A DNA stretch of 64,000 bases from Gemmatimonadota bacterium (GTDB taxonomy: Bacteria; Gemmatimonadota; Gemmatimonadetes; Gemmatimonadales; Gemmatimonadaceae), in assembly GCA_016714015.1 (NCBI GenBank), contig JADJNZ010000006.1:62001-126000 (forward strand). The letters are read 5' to 3'. Every line of letters starts with the position of its first letter. Positions within the stretch are counted from its first letter, which is position 1. A program made the translations under genes and the position numbers. The notes beneath the pieces were generated by a model. It did not search any database and was not told where the DNA came from. It was given only the letters and a program-made list of their open reading frames with translations. Of the stretch, positions 25,628 to 35,400 are shown in pieces.

Positions 25628-27019
25628 ATGCGTCTCGCCCTCCTCGCGCTGGCTGCGGTCGCGTGCGCTCCTGCCGGTCGCCCCGCGCCCCCAGCCCCTG
25701 CACCGCCCCCCAACATCGTCCTGCTGCTCGCCGACGACCTCGGCATCGGCGAGACGGGTCCATGGGGACAGCGCGAGATCGCGACGCCCCACATCGACCG
25801 GCTCGCCGCCGAGGGCCTGCGATTCACCGAGTTCCGGTCGAGCGCGGGCGTCTGCGGCCCGGCGCGCTGCTCGCTCATGCTCGGCAAGCACAACGGGACC
25901 TGCCGGCTCGACGACAACGACAACGACTACCTCCGCACGGCCGACATCACGCTGGCGGAACGGCTGCACGAGGCCGGATACGCGACGGGTCTCTTCGGGA
26001 AATGGGGACTCAGCTGGGACGGCCAGCCCGAGAGCTGGCCGGAGGCGCAGGGCTTCGACGCCTTCTTCGGATACCGCGACCAGGTGCACGCGCACAACTT
26101 CTACCCGGAGTGGTTGCTCGACGGCCCCGATTCCGTGCGGCTCCGGAACACCGTCCCCAACGCGAACCGGAAGGGCGCGGGCCGCGCGACCGTGCGCGAG
26201 GACTACGCACCTGCGCTGATCAAGCGCCGCGCCCTCGATTTCGTGCGCGCGAACCGCGACCGGCCCTTCTTCCTCTACTGGGCCACCAACCTCCCGCACA
26301 TCAACAACGAAGGGAGCCGTGCCCCCGACGATGGCTACGAGGTCCCCGCGCTCGGGGCGTACGCCGATCGCGCCTGGCCGCTCGGGAAGCGCAGCTATGC
26401 TGCGCAGGTCTCGCTCCTCGACGCGCATCTCGGCGAGGTCCGCGCGCTGCTCGACTCGCTCGGGATCGCCGAGCGGACGCTCGTGATCTTCCTCTCCGAC
26501 AACGGCGCGACCTTCCTGCGCAAGTCGAACGATGGCGCCACCGATGTGGTGGGCCGCTGGTTCAACGGCACGCTCGACTATCGTGGCTTCAAGGGTGACC
26601 TCTACGACGGCGGCCTCCGCGTCCCCGGCATCGCCTACTGGCCGGGTCGCACGCGAGCGGGAAGCACCTCGGCGGCGCGCGTGGACTTCGCGGACCTGCA
26701 TGCCACGCTCGTCGAGGCATCGGGCAGGCCGGCGCCTTCAGGGATCGACGGCCGTTCGTTCCTGCCCGAACTCACCGGCCGCGGCCGCTGGACCCCGCGG
26801 GCGCACCACGTCTGGTTCTCGCCCGACCGCGACCAGTCCGCCGTCCTCGAGGGCCGATGGAAGGCGGTGTGGATGCGCGACACGCTGCGCCTCTTCGATC
26901 TCGCGGCCGATCCGGGCGAACGCACGGATCTCGCCGCGCGCGAAGCGGCCATCGCGGCACGACTCGATGCGATCCGGCGAGCCGAGGACCGGCGCGTCGT
27001 ACATCCGCGAGAGCGTTGA
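25628..27019 (+). CDS. Type I formylglycine-dependent sulfatase (exported)
   Basis: The product is 463 residues from ATG 25628. A short signal, possibly a lipoprotein ('ALAAVACAPAG'), precedes the sulfatase domain. Metal ligands appear in 'NIVLLLADDLGIGE'. The modification motif C-x-P-x-R is Cys76-Gly-Pro-Ala-Arg80, followed by a second Cys, as in many bacterial members. Other blocks are 'GKWGLSWDG', the histidine in 'NLPHINNE', and 'IFLSDNGATF'. Maturation needs a formylglycine-generating enzyme, which is not in this window. Together with the neighbouring hexosaminidase it suggests desulfation of a sulfated sugar. The DUF4159 gene starts 2 bases downstream. Confidence 0.88.
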   Translation: MRLALLALAAVACAPAGRPAPPAPAPPPNIVLLLADDLGIGETGPWGQREIATPHIDRLAAEGLRFTEFRSSAGVCGPARCSLMLGKHNGTCRLDDNDNDYLRTADITLAERLHEAGYATGLFGKWGLSWDGQPESWPEAQGFDAFFGYRDQVHAHNFYPEWLLDGPDSVRLRNTVPNANRKGAGRATVREDYAPALIKRRALDFVRANRDRPFFLYWATNLPHINNEGSRAPDDGYEVPALGAYADRAWPLGKRSYAAQVSLLDAHLGEVRALLDSLGIAERTLVIFLSDNGATFLRKSNDGATDVVGRWFNGTLDYRGFKGDLYDGGLRVPGIAYWPGRTRAGSTSAARVDFADLHATLVEASGRPAPSGIDGRSFLPELTGRGRWTPRAHHVWFSPDRDQSAVLEGRWKAVWMRDTLRLFDLAADPGERTDLAAREAAIAARLDAIRRAEDRRVVHPRER

Positions 27020-27020
27020 C

Positions 27021-27764
27021 ATGACGCGTCGACCGCGGCTGCGCACCCTGGGGATCGCCGTGCTGCTGATGATCGCCGGCACCCCGCTCGCGTGGGCGCA
27101 GTTCGGCCGCGTGCGCGAGGAGCCGAATGCACCGTACGACGGACGCTTCAGCTTCGTGCGCCTCCGCTACAACGGGGGCGGGCGCGGCGGGTGGGCGTTC
27201 GACTACCCGGCGATGGAACGGAACTTCATGACGGTCCTCAACGACCTGACGACGATCCATCCGCACGTGCGCGAGAGCAACATCCATGACATGGACGACC
27301 CGGCGCTGTTCCGCCACGCGGTCGCATACCTCTCGGAGCCGGGGTACTGGGCCCCCTCGCGCGAGGAGGTGCAGGGCCTCCGCACCTGGCTGCTGAAGGG
27401 CGGGTTCCTCATCGTCGACGACTTCTACGGCCGGCAGTGGGAGAACTTCGCGCGCGTGATGGGCACCGTGCTTCCCGAGGGGCGGATGGTGCCGCTCGAC
27501 CTCGCGCACCCGGTCTTCCACTCGTTCTTCGACATCCGGACCCTCGAGGGGATGCATCACCCCCAGAGCCGCGCGATGCGCGCCGAGTTCCTCGGCATCT
27601 TCGAGGACAACGATCCGCGCAAGCGGCTGATGGTCGTCGTCAACTACAACAACGACATCGGCGATTACATGGAGTGGTCGGGGGCGGGGTGGTACCCGGT
27701 GGACTTCACCAACGACGCCTACAAGTTCGCGACGAACTACCTCGTCTACGGCATGAGCCGCTGA
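27021..27764 (+). CDS. DUF4159-domain secreted protein
   Basis: The product is 247 residues with a signal peptide (about 1-29, 'TPLAWAQF'). DUF4159 signatures follow: 'FSFVRLRYNGGGRGGWAFDY', 'HDMDDPALFRHAVAYLSEPG', 'LRTWLLKGGFLIVDDFYG', 'HPVFHSFFDI' and 'YNNDIGDYMEWSG'. The fold resembles glutamine-amidotransferase-like domains used in periplasmic scaffolds next to AAA/vWA (BatA-type) systems, but catalytic residues are not obvious. It starts immediately after the sulfatase and is probably co-transcribed with it. No MoxR or Bat genes are adjacent, which is unusual for this domain. Confidence 0.85.
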   Translation: MTRRPRLRTLGIAVLLMIAGTPLAWAQFGRVREEPNAPYDGRFSFVRLRYNGGGRGGWAFDYPAMERNFMTVLNDLTTIHPHVRESNIHDMDDPALFRHAVAYLSEPGYWAPSREEVQGLRTWLLKGGFLIVDDFYGRQWENFARVMGTVLPEGRMVPLDLAHPVFHSFFDIRTLEGMHHPQSRAMRAEFLGIFEDNDPRKRLMVVVNYNNDIGDYMEWSGAGWYPVDFTNDAYKFATNYLVYGMSR

Positions 27765-27776
27765 CCATCGCGCGGC

Positions 27777-29951
27777 TCAGGGCGAGCCGCTGTCGCGCGT
27801 CCAGACGACCATGAGGCCGCATTCGGGCTGAGCGAAGCTGTACATCGGCGGCACCGAGCCGATCGACACATAGAGTTCGATGGCGGCGATCTCGCGCAGC
27901 GGAGGCAACGCGGTGATCGGCGAGGCATCGGGGAGCAGCGCACCGTCGAGCATGATCTTCACCGTGCAGCGGTCCGGCACGAACGAGCCGTCGGGATTGT
28001 CGCCACCGCGGCCGTACATGCGGATGTCCCCGGTCATGGCCGACTCCTCGATCCGCACGCGCGTGAAGCTGCGCAGGAGCGACTGCAGGCTGCCGTTGTC
28101 GCGCGCCCGGATCTGCTCGGGCGTGATGAACGTCCCCGCCCCGACGCCCTGCGCACGTCGGAGCTCGAACCCCGCGAGGCTCATCGACGTCACCCGCGCC
28201 TCGATCACCACCGGGGCGAGCGCCTGCGCCGTCCCCTCCATCTGCAACGTCACGCTCGCGGTGTCGCCGGCGGTGACCTCCACGGCGATCATCACGGGGA
28301 CATAGCCGAAGCGCTTCACGAAGAGGTCGCGCATGCCGGGCGCGGCGTCCGGGATGCGAAAGCGGCCAGCCGAGTCCGTTGCGAGGCGCGTGGAGCCGGG
28401 GAAGACCCGCACTTCCGCACCAGCGACCGGACGCCCGTCGCGACCGAGGAGGCGACCCTGCACCTCGCCGGGACCCGCGGGGGGAACGCTCCGCGGCCAG
28501 GGCGCGACCGCGAGACGCACCGGCCCGACGGCGCCCGCCGCGAGGTCGAGGCGCGTGCGTCCCGACGCGGCGTTCGGCGTGCGCGCACTCAGGCTCACGC
28601 GCGTGCCCACCGGCAGCTGGCAGAGTGCGTAGCGTCCCAACGCGTCCGCGCCGGACTCGACCCACTGCTCGCGGAACACCACGCGCCCGCCGAGGGCGAA
28701 CGGTTGGTGCCAGCTCGCGCGTACTCGCGCGCCGCCGACCGCGCGTCCGCGCGCGTCCTCCACGACGCCCGCGATGCCATTCGTTCCCGGGGCCGGGCGG
28801 CCCGCGTCGTTGCACGAGGGCGCGCCGGCGGCACGGCGCGGTGCCGCATTCACCGTCGGCAATGGCTCGGGCGGCGCATCGAACGCACGCGCCGCACCGC
28901 GCACGAGCTTCACGCCCGCGACGACCTCGCGCTGCTCGGCGCGGATGAGCATCTGCGACGTCTGGCCGCTCCGCGCGAGCCGACCGTCGTCCGCGGCCGC
29001 GAAGATGGGGAGCCGCATCACCCACTGCGTGACGATGACGTGCCCGGTGGGCAGCCGCGCGAAGCGCACGCGGCCGCCGAACGTCGAATCGGGGAGGTCC
29101 GCGCTCAGCAGCGGATCGTAGCGGAAGTCCACGCGGTCGAGCGCGTACGTCTGCCGGTCGAGCCAGAGCACGCCGGCCACGTCCAGACGCCCCGGTCGAT
29201 TCCCCACGGGCGTGAAGCCGATCCCCACGCGCCGGATCGACGTGGGATCATCCGGCACGAGCGAGAAGCAGTGCGTCGCGGCGAACTCGTCGGAGAGCAG
29301 CACGCGCGCGTCGGGGGCGAAGTAGGTCTCGGTCGTGTCGATGCGACGCGCGTATCCCAACTCGCGCAGCGCGCGCGGCGCATCACTTCGGTAGCCGCGT
29401 TCGGCGCGCCCCACCGTGGTCGTCCGCGAGACGGAGCGGACGCGGAGGAAGGTGCTGTCGTACTCGATCTCGTCGTAGTCGAAGGCGAGCGGCGGCGCGG
29501 TGCTCGCCGACGCCGCGGCCGCGGCGAGCGACTTCCGCGCCTCGTCCCAGAGCAGGGCGACCTGCGTCCCTTCGGCGGGGCGCACGTCGCATCGCGCGCC
29601 CTCGCGCACCTCGATGTTGCGAAGGCTCGAGGTCGCGTCGGTCAGCTGCACGCGTCGGCGCAGCACCTCCGCGGTGGCGAGTTCGAACGGGAAGGAGGTG
29701 ACGCGCGCGAACCCCACCGCCTCGGCGCGGAGCCGCCAGGTCCCGCGACGTGGGGCCCGCAGGTCGAAGTAGCCGCCCTCGTCGGAGAGCGCCGTGGCCG
29801 CGACGGCGCCGAGCGAGTCGAGGAGCGTGACGACCGCCCCGGCGACGGGAAGCGAATCGCCCGTGACGATGACGCCTCGCACGCTCTGGGCGGCGGCGCC
29901 GCGCGCGGACAGGATCAGCAGGAGGATGAGCAGCAGGCGGCGCAGCGGCAT
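27777..29951 (-). CDS. Secreted carboxypeptidase-regulatory/TonB-plug-like protein without a barrel
   Basis: The product is 724 residues with a signal peptide (about 1-22). A CarboxypepD_reg-like domain (about 24-105, 'VRGVIVTGDSLPVAGAVV') is followed by a long middle region of unknown fold. Two more regulatory-like domains come next ('GIAGVVEDARGRAVGGARVR' and 'VQGRLLGRDGRPVAGAEVRV'). The C-terminal part (about 600-720) looks like a TonB receptor plug ('GAGTFITPEQIRARDNGSLQ', 'CTVKIMLDGALL', 'IAAIELYVSIGSVPPMYSF'), with no beta-barrel after it. Such plug-only proteins are common in Gemmatimonadota and Bacteroidota relatives and are thought to bind at the outer membrane. Their role is undefined. 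Confidence 0.75.
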   Translation of the reverse strand: MPLRRLLLILLLILSARGAAAQSVRGVIVTGDSLPVAGAVVTLLDSLGAVAATALSDEGGYFDLRAPRRGTWRLRAEAVGFARVTSFPFELATAEVLRRRVQLTDATSSLRNIEVREGARCDVRPAEGTQVALLWDEARKSLAAAAASASTAPPLAFDYDEIEYDSTFLRVRSVSRTTTVGRAERGYRSDAPRALRELGYARRIDTTETYFAPDARVLLSDEFAATHCFSLVPDDPTSIRRVGIGFTPVGNRPGRLDVAGVLWLDRQTYALDRVDFRYDPLLSADLPDSTFGGRVRFARLPTGHVIVTQWVMRLPIFAAADDGRLARSGQTSQMLIRAEQREVVAGVKLVRGAARAFDAPPEPLPTVNAAPRRAAGAPSCNDAGRPAPGTNGIAGVVEDARGRAVGGARVRASWHQPFALGGRVVFREQWVESGADALGRYALCQLPVGTRVSLSARTPNAASGRTRLDLAAGAVGPVRLAVAPWPRSVPPAGPGEVQGRLLGRDGRPVAGAEVRVFPGSTRLATDSAGRFRIPDAAPGMRDLFVKRFGYVPVMIAVEVTAGDTASVTLQMEGTAQALAPVVIEARVTSMSLAGFELRRAQGVGAGTFITPEQIRARDNGSLQSLLRSFTRVRIEESAMTGDIRMYGRGGDNPDGSFVPDRCTVKIMLDGALLPDASPITALPPLREIAAIELYVSIGSVPPMYSFAQPECGLMVVWTRDSGSP

Positions 29952-30047
29952 GCCCTAGCATGGCATCCGGGACCGCCGGACGCGAGAGGGGTGCTCAGGC
30001 ACCGCTGGGGGGCGCCTGCTTCCCACCCCCTGTAGTTTCCGCTCGGC

Positions 30048-30770
30048 ATGCCTGCCCCCTCCCGCCTCGCCCGCGCCCGCGCGGCGCTGCCCTCGCTCTG
30101 GCGGCGCGCACGTCGCTGGATCCTCCTCGCGATCCTCGCGCTCGTCGTCGGGCCGTTCGTGCTGGTCCTGCCGCTCAACTTCGTGCAGCCGTTCACGACG
30201 ATGGTGATGCCGCGCCGCGCGGTGCAGCGGACCATCGACGGGAGGTCGCCGCGCTATCCCCGACGCGATGTCGTCTCTCGCGACGCGATCTCGCCGCACC
30301 TGCGCCGCGCCGTGCTCGCGTCGGAGGACGACCGCTTCTACCTCCATTGGGGGTTCGACCTCGAGGAGATCCAGAACGCGCTCGAGCGCGCGAAGCGCGG
30401 GCGACGGCTTCGCGGCGCCTCGACCATCACCCAGCAGGTCGCGAAGAACCTCTTCCTCTGGGAAGGCCGGTCGTACGTCCGGAAGGGTTACGAGGCGTAC
30501 CTCACGCTCGTGCTCGAGATCTGCCTGCCGAAGGACCGGATCCTCGACCTCTACCTGAACCTGGCCGAGTGGGGGGACGGGGTCTTCGGGGCGGAGATGG
30601 CGGCGCGGACGCACTTCCGGAAGTCGGCCAAGTCGCTGTCGCGCGAGGAGGCGGCGCGGCTGGCCGCGGTGCTGCCGAGCCCGATCCGATGGAGCCCGAA
30701 CGGCGCGGTGGCGGGACGCCGTGCACCCGGGATCCTCGAGAAGATGCGGTACGCCGCCCCTCGGGAGTGA
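30048..30770 (+). CDS. mtgA: Monofunctional biosynthetic peptidoglycan transglycosylase
   Basis: The product is 240 residues with one N-terminal membrane helix (about 22-45). The GT51 domain has 'RRAVLASEDDRFYLHWGFD' with the catalytic Glu, 'RGASTITQQVAKNLFLW', 'RKGYEAYLTLVLEICLPKDR' and 'ILDLYLNLAEWGDGVFGAE'. It polymerises lipid II into glycan strands on the outer face of the inner membrane. There is no transpeptidase domain, and the length matches MtgA. It is divergent from the plug-like protein with 96 bases between starts. The 120 bases downstream hold the structured leader of the next gene. Confidence 0.93.
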   Translation: MPAPSRLARARAALPSLWRRARRWILLAILALVVGPFVLVLPLNFVQPFTTMVMPRRAVQRTIDGRSPRYPRRDVVSRDAISPHLRRAVLASEDDRFYLHWGFDLEEIQNALERAKRGRRLRGASTITQQVAKNLFLWEGRSYVRKGYEAYLTLVLEICLPKDRILDLYLNLAEWGDGVFGAEMAARTHFRKSAKSLSREEAARLAAVLPSPIRWSPNGAVAGRRAPGILEKMRYAAPRE

Positions 30771-30823
30771 CCCCGCCGCGAACGACGGATAGTGACTGGA
30801 CGGACGGTGTGACAGCCTGCATG

Positions 30824-30882
30824 CTCAACGGGTAAAGCATTTCGGGATTTCGTGCATACGAATCCCACCCCCACCCGTTGAG
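30824..30882 (+). promoter_or_regulatory. Two-helix structured 5' leader overlapping the ribosome binding site
   Basis: Outer arms CTCAACGGGT (30824-30833) and ACCCGTTGAG (30873-30882) are perfectly complementary over 10 bp. Nested inside, GGGATTTCG (30844-30852) pairs with CGAATCCC (30859-30866) apart from one bulged T. The likely Shine-Dalgarno GAGAGG (30880-30885) begins within the outer 3' arm, 8 bases before ATG 30891, so folding would hide it. No known riboswitch consensus was recognised. Confidence 0.55.
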
Positions 30883-30890
30883 AGGCCGCC

Positions 30891-32342
30891 ATGTCCCTGA
30901 GTGCTCGCACCCCCGGACCGATGCGTTCGTTATTCGCCCTGCTCCTCGTGGTCGGTTGCGGCGGAGGTGGCGGCGATGATGGCGGGGGGACCGGCGTCCA
31001 GACCGTGGCCTCGGTCGCGATCACGGCACCGGCCGGCCCGCAGGCGTTCCAGACCCTGACCCGCACGGCGCAGTTCTCCGCCGTGGCGCGCGACGCGTCG
31101 TCGGCCACGGTCGCGGGTGCGACCATCAGCTGGCTTTCGTCCAACCCGGCGGCCGCGACGGTCAGCGGGACCGGCCTCGTGACCGCCGTGGCCAACGGCA
31201 GCACGCAGATCACTGCGAGCGCGAGTGGCGTGACCTCGACGGCCGTCACGGTCACCGTGGCGCAGGTCGTCGCGAACGTGACCCCCACGCCGGCCTCGGT
31301 CGCCTTCGGCGCGATCGGCTCCACGCGGCAGCTCGCCGCCGCCCTCGTCGATTCGTCCGGCGCGCCCGTCGCCGGGGCGCCAGCGGTGACGTGGACGCGC
31401 GAGGGCACCGGCACGACGGCCAGCGTGAGCGCGGGAGGCCTCGCGACCGCGATCGCCGCCGGCGCGACCGACACGGCGGTGGCCACGGCCGGCGGCCGGA
31501 CCGCCCGGATCCCGATCTCGGTGACGCAGGTGATCGCGTCGATCTCAGTGAGCCCGACGCCCGCGGACACGCTCCGCACGACGACGCGCAGCAAGCAGTA
31601 CAGCGCCGCCGCCGCCGACTCGCTCGGCAATCCGATCGCGGGTGCGAGCCTCACCTGGTCGAGCAGCGCGCCGGCCGTCGCGACGGTGGGGGCCGGCACC
31701 GGACTCGCGACCGCGGTGGCCGATGGCAGTGCGGACATCATCGCCTCCGCCGGAAGCGTCACGGGGCAGCGGACGCTCGTCGTGCGCCGGTACGCCTCGA
31801 CGTTCGGGCTGACGCCGCCGAGCGGCACCATCACCACGGCGCTCGGGACCGTCATCTTCCTCGGCACGGCGCAGGACTCGATCAACACCAACCTTCCCAT
31901 CACGTGGGCGACTCGGAGTGGTGCCATCGCCGGCGTCAGCGCGACGACCGGCGCGCAGGTGACCGCGACCGGCGCCGGGAACGGCACCACCTTCATCGTG
32001 ATGTCCGCCGGAACGCGCAGCGACTCGGCGCAGCTGACGGTGAGCGGGCAGTCGGTGGCGCCGCTGACGGCGACGGTGCTGGTGGGCAACTTCTTCTTCC
32101 GCAGTCAGCGCAACTCCACGCAGAACGAAGCGATCGATACGGTCGCGGTGGGGGGATCGGTGACCTGGGAGGGAACCGGAGGATCGCACACGGTGCAGTC
32201 CCAGGGGGCACCGAGCTTCCCCTCGAGCGGGACGTTCGGGCTCAGCGGGACGTACACCTTCACGTTCGGTTCGACCGGGACCTATCTGTACGACTGCGCG
32301 ATCCACGGATCGAGCATGAGCGGTCGCATCGTCGTGCGCTGA
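30891..32342 (+). CDS. Lipoprotein with Big_2 Ig-like repeats and a C-terminal cupredoxin domain
   Basis: The product is 483 residues. The lipoprotein signal ends in 'LLLVVGCGGGGG'. Four or so Big_2-type Ig-like repeats follow, each with the pattern 'WSSSNPAVATV...GLATAVA...STQITAS' in diverged form. The last ~95 residues form a plastocyanin-like domain: 'TATVLVGNFFFRSQRNSTQN', then H433 in 'GGSHTVQSQ', and C469, H472 and M476 in 'LYDCAIHGSSMSGRIVV'. These are the four ligands of a type 1 copper site. The protein would hold a small copper electron carrier or copper store away from the outer membrane on an Ig stalk. A structured leader precedes it and a strong hairpin follows. Confidence 0.82.
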   Translation: MSLSARTPGPMRSLFALLLVVGCGGGGGDDGGGTGVQTVASVAITAPAGPQAFQTLTRTAQFSAVARDASSATVAGATISWLSSNPAAATVSGTGLVTAVANGSTQITASASGVTSTAVTVTVAQVVANVTPTPASVAFGAIGSTRQLAAALVDSSGAPVAGAPAVTWTREGTGTTASVSAGGLATAIAAGATDTAVATAGGRTARIPISVTQVIASISVSPTPADTLRTTTRSKQYSAAAADSLGNPIAGASLTWSSSAPAVATVGAGTGLATAVADGSADIIASAGSVTGQRTLVVRRYASTFGLTPPSGTITTALGTVIFLGTAQDSINTNLPITWATRSGAIAGVSATTGAQVTATGAGNGTTFIVMSAGTRSDSAQLTVSGQSVAPLTATVLVGNFFFRSQRNSTQNEAIDTVAVGGSVTWEGTGGSHTVQSQGAPSFPSSGTFGLSGTYTFTFGSTGTYLYDCAIHGSSMSGRIVVR

Positions 32343-32364
32343 TCGCGCTGCGCCGCAGGGCGAA

Positions 32365-32398
32365 CGGGTCCAGTCTCGCGAACGCGGGACTGGACCCG
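32365..32398 (+). terminator. Strong 15-bp hairpin after the Ig-cupredoxin gene
   Basis: CGGGTCCAGTC pairs exactly with GACTGGACCCG. The stem continues through a T-G wobble and CGC/GCG to a GAAC tetraloop. It lies 22 bases after the stop. There is no T tract after it, so termination would be U-tract independent. Confidence 0.65.
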
Positions 32399-32466
32399 CG
32401 CGTATCCGGACGGTCAATTGCGCGAGTACCCCGCGCGCCGCCCGTCCCCACCCGGAGCCCTGCCCC

Positions 32467-35400
32467 ATGCGTCCGACCCGTCGTTCGCTCGCGCTCGTCC
32501 CTGCGCTCGTTCCCGCGCTCGTCGCCCTCGCGGCGATGGGTGCGGTGCCGTCTGCCGCCCTGTTCGCGCAGGCGACCACGCGTTCTGCCGCCCCGGCCCG
32601 ACCGGCCGCGGCCCGCCCGGCGCCGGCGCCGCCGGTCGCGACGACCGCCGCGACCAGCGCCTTCTCGCAGCTCCGCTGGCGCATGGTCGGCCCGGCGCGC
32701 GGCGGCCGCGTCACGACGGTCACCGGCGTGGATCAGGAGCCGCACACCTTCTACTTCGGCTCCACCGGTGGCGGCATCTGGAAGACGACCGACGCCGGCG
32801 CGAACTGGAGCAACATCACCGACGGGCAGATCACCGTCGGGTCGATGGGGGACATCGACGTCGCCAACTCCGACCCCAACGTGATCTACGCGGGCACCGG
32901 GTCGGACGGGCTCCGCTCCAACGTCTCGATCGGCAAGGGCGTCTGGAAGTCGGTCGATGCGGGGAAGACGTGGAAGCACGTCGGGCTCAAGGACGTCGGC
33001 AACATCGGCGCGGTGCGCGTGCACCCCACGAACCCGAACGTCGCGATCGTCGCGGCGATCGGCGACCCGTTCCGCCCGACGAACGCGCGCGGTATCTATC
33101 GCACGACCGACGGCGGCGCGACCTGGCAGCGCACCCTCTACGTGAGCGACTCGACCGGCGCGGTGGACGTCGAGTTCAACGCGGGCGACCCGACGGTGCT
33201 CTACGCCGCGATGTGGCGCGCCGAGCGCAAGCCGTGGACGATCATCTCGGGCGCGATGGAAGGCGGCATCTACAAGAGCACGGATGGCGGCGCCACCTGG
33301 GCGCGCCTCATGAATGGCCTCCCCAACGGGCTGGTCGGCAAGGCGAACATCGCGGTCTCGCGCGCGAACCCGCAGCGCGTGTACGTGCTCATCGAAGCGA
33401 AGCCCGGCATGGGCCTCTACCGCTCCGACGACGGCGGCACCTCGTTCGCGCTGGCGAGCAACAACCCGCAGCTCAGCACGCGCTCCTTCTACTACACGAC
33501 GATCACCGCCGACCCGACCAACGCCGATGTGGTCTACGCCGGCGCCGAGGGCTACTTCAAGAGCACCGACGGGGGCCGCACCTTCGCCGGGATGCGCACC
33601 CCGCACGGCGACAACCACGACATGTGGGTGAACCCCACGAACGGGCAGATCCTCATCCAGTCCAATGACGGCGGCGCCAACGTCTCGCTCAACGGCGGCC
33701 GCACCTGGAGCTCGCAGTACAACCAGCCGACGGCCGAGATCTACCAGGTGTACGTGGACAACCAGGTCCCGTACCGCATCTACGGCGCGCAGCAGGACAA
33801 CTCGACGCTGATCCTGCCGTCGCTTCCCGTGACGTCCGGCGGCCTCGACGACCCCGTCCAGGGGTGGCAGACGGGCCCCGGCTGCGAGACCGGCCCGATC
33901 CTCCCGCATCCTACCAACCCCGATACGGTCTACGGCTCGTGCAAGGGGCAGTACTCGCGCATGTCGATGCGCACCGGGCAGGAGAAGCACTACTGGATCG
34001 GCGCGCAGTCGCTCTACGGCAACGCGATGAAGGACATGATCTTCCGCTTCCAGCGCGTCTCGCCGATGGAGTACTCGCCGCACGACAACGGCACGCTGTA
34101 CTACGGCTCGCAGTTCGTGCACCGCACGCGCGACGAGGGCGTGACGTGGGAGGTGATCTCCCCTGACCTCACGTGGAACCCGCCGCACACGCAGGCGAGC
34201 TACTCGGGCGGCCCGATCACGGTCGACAACACGGGCGAGGAGTTCTACTCGGTCGTCTACGCCATCCGCGAGTCGCCCCTCGAACGCGGCGTGATCTGGG
34301 TCGGCGCGAACGACGGGCCGTTCCACGTGACCCGCGATAACGGCCGCACCTGGCAGAAGATCACGCCCCCGGGGCTCGAGCTCGGCGGCCGCGTGCAGAA
34401 CATCGAGCCGTCGCCGCATCGCCGCGGTTCGGCGTACTACACGGTGCTCCGCTACCTCCTCGGCGACCACAAGCCGTACATCTACAAGACCGACGATTAC
34501 GGGAAGACGTGGGCGCTGCTCACCGACGGCACCAACGGCATCCCTGCCGACGAGCCCGTTCGCGTGGTGCGCGAGGACCCCAGCCGGCCCGGGCTGCTCT
34601 ACGCCGGCACCGAGTTCGGCGCGTACGTCTCGTTCAATGACGGCAAGGTCTGGCAGTCGCTGCAGCTCAACCTGCCGAACACGCCGATCACCGACATGAA
34701 GGTGCACCAGCAGGACATCGTGATCTCGACGCAGGGGCGCGCGTTCTGGATCATGCACAACATCACGCCGCTGCACGAGGTGAGCGACGCGATGGCGAAC
34801 GAGACGGTGCATCTCTACACGCCGCGCGACGCGGTGCGCATGCGCTATCGCGCCGGCTTCGGCGGGCTCGAGAGCGCGCGCGACAGCGACGCCGATCCCG
34901 AGTATCCTGCGGCGGGCGCCGTGGTGGACTACTGGTTCGCGAGCGCGCCATCGGGCGAGGTGACGCTCGAGATCCTCGACGCGAAGGGGGCGGTGATCCG
35001 GCGCTTCTCGAGCCTCGCCGCCGGTGAGCAGCGCGTGGCGCCGAGCGAGCCCTCGATGCGCGGCCCGATGTGGGAGCGGATCGGAACGCCGCGGCTCCCG
35101 GCCGCCGCCGGGCACAACCGTTTCACCTGGGACTACACCCTCGCCGGTCCCTGGGACCCGAACCCGGGGCGCAGCGGCCGCAATGGCCCGATGGTCCCGC
35201 CGGGGAGCTACACGGTGCGCCTGACGAGCGGCACCTGGACGGCAACGAAGCCGCTGCGCATCAAGCCCGACCCGCGCGTCGAGCGGGACGGCGTGACGAC
35301 CGCGGTCCTGCAGGCGCAGCTCGACCACAACCTGTCCGTGCGCGAGATCGTGAGCGACATGAACCGGTTCACGGCCGAGGTGGAGCAGGCCTACCGGGCG

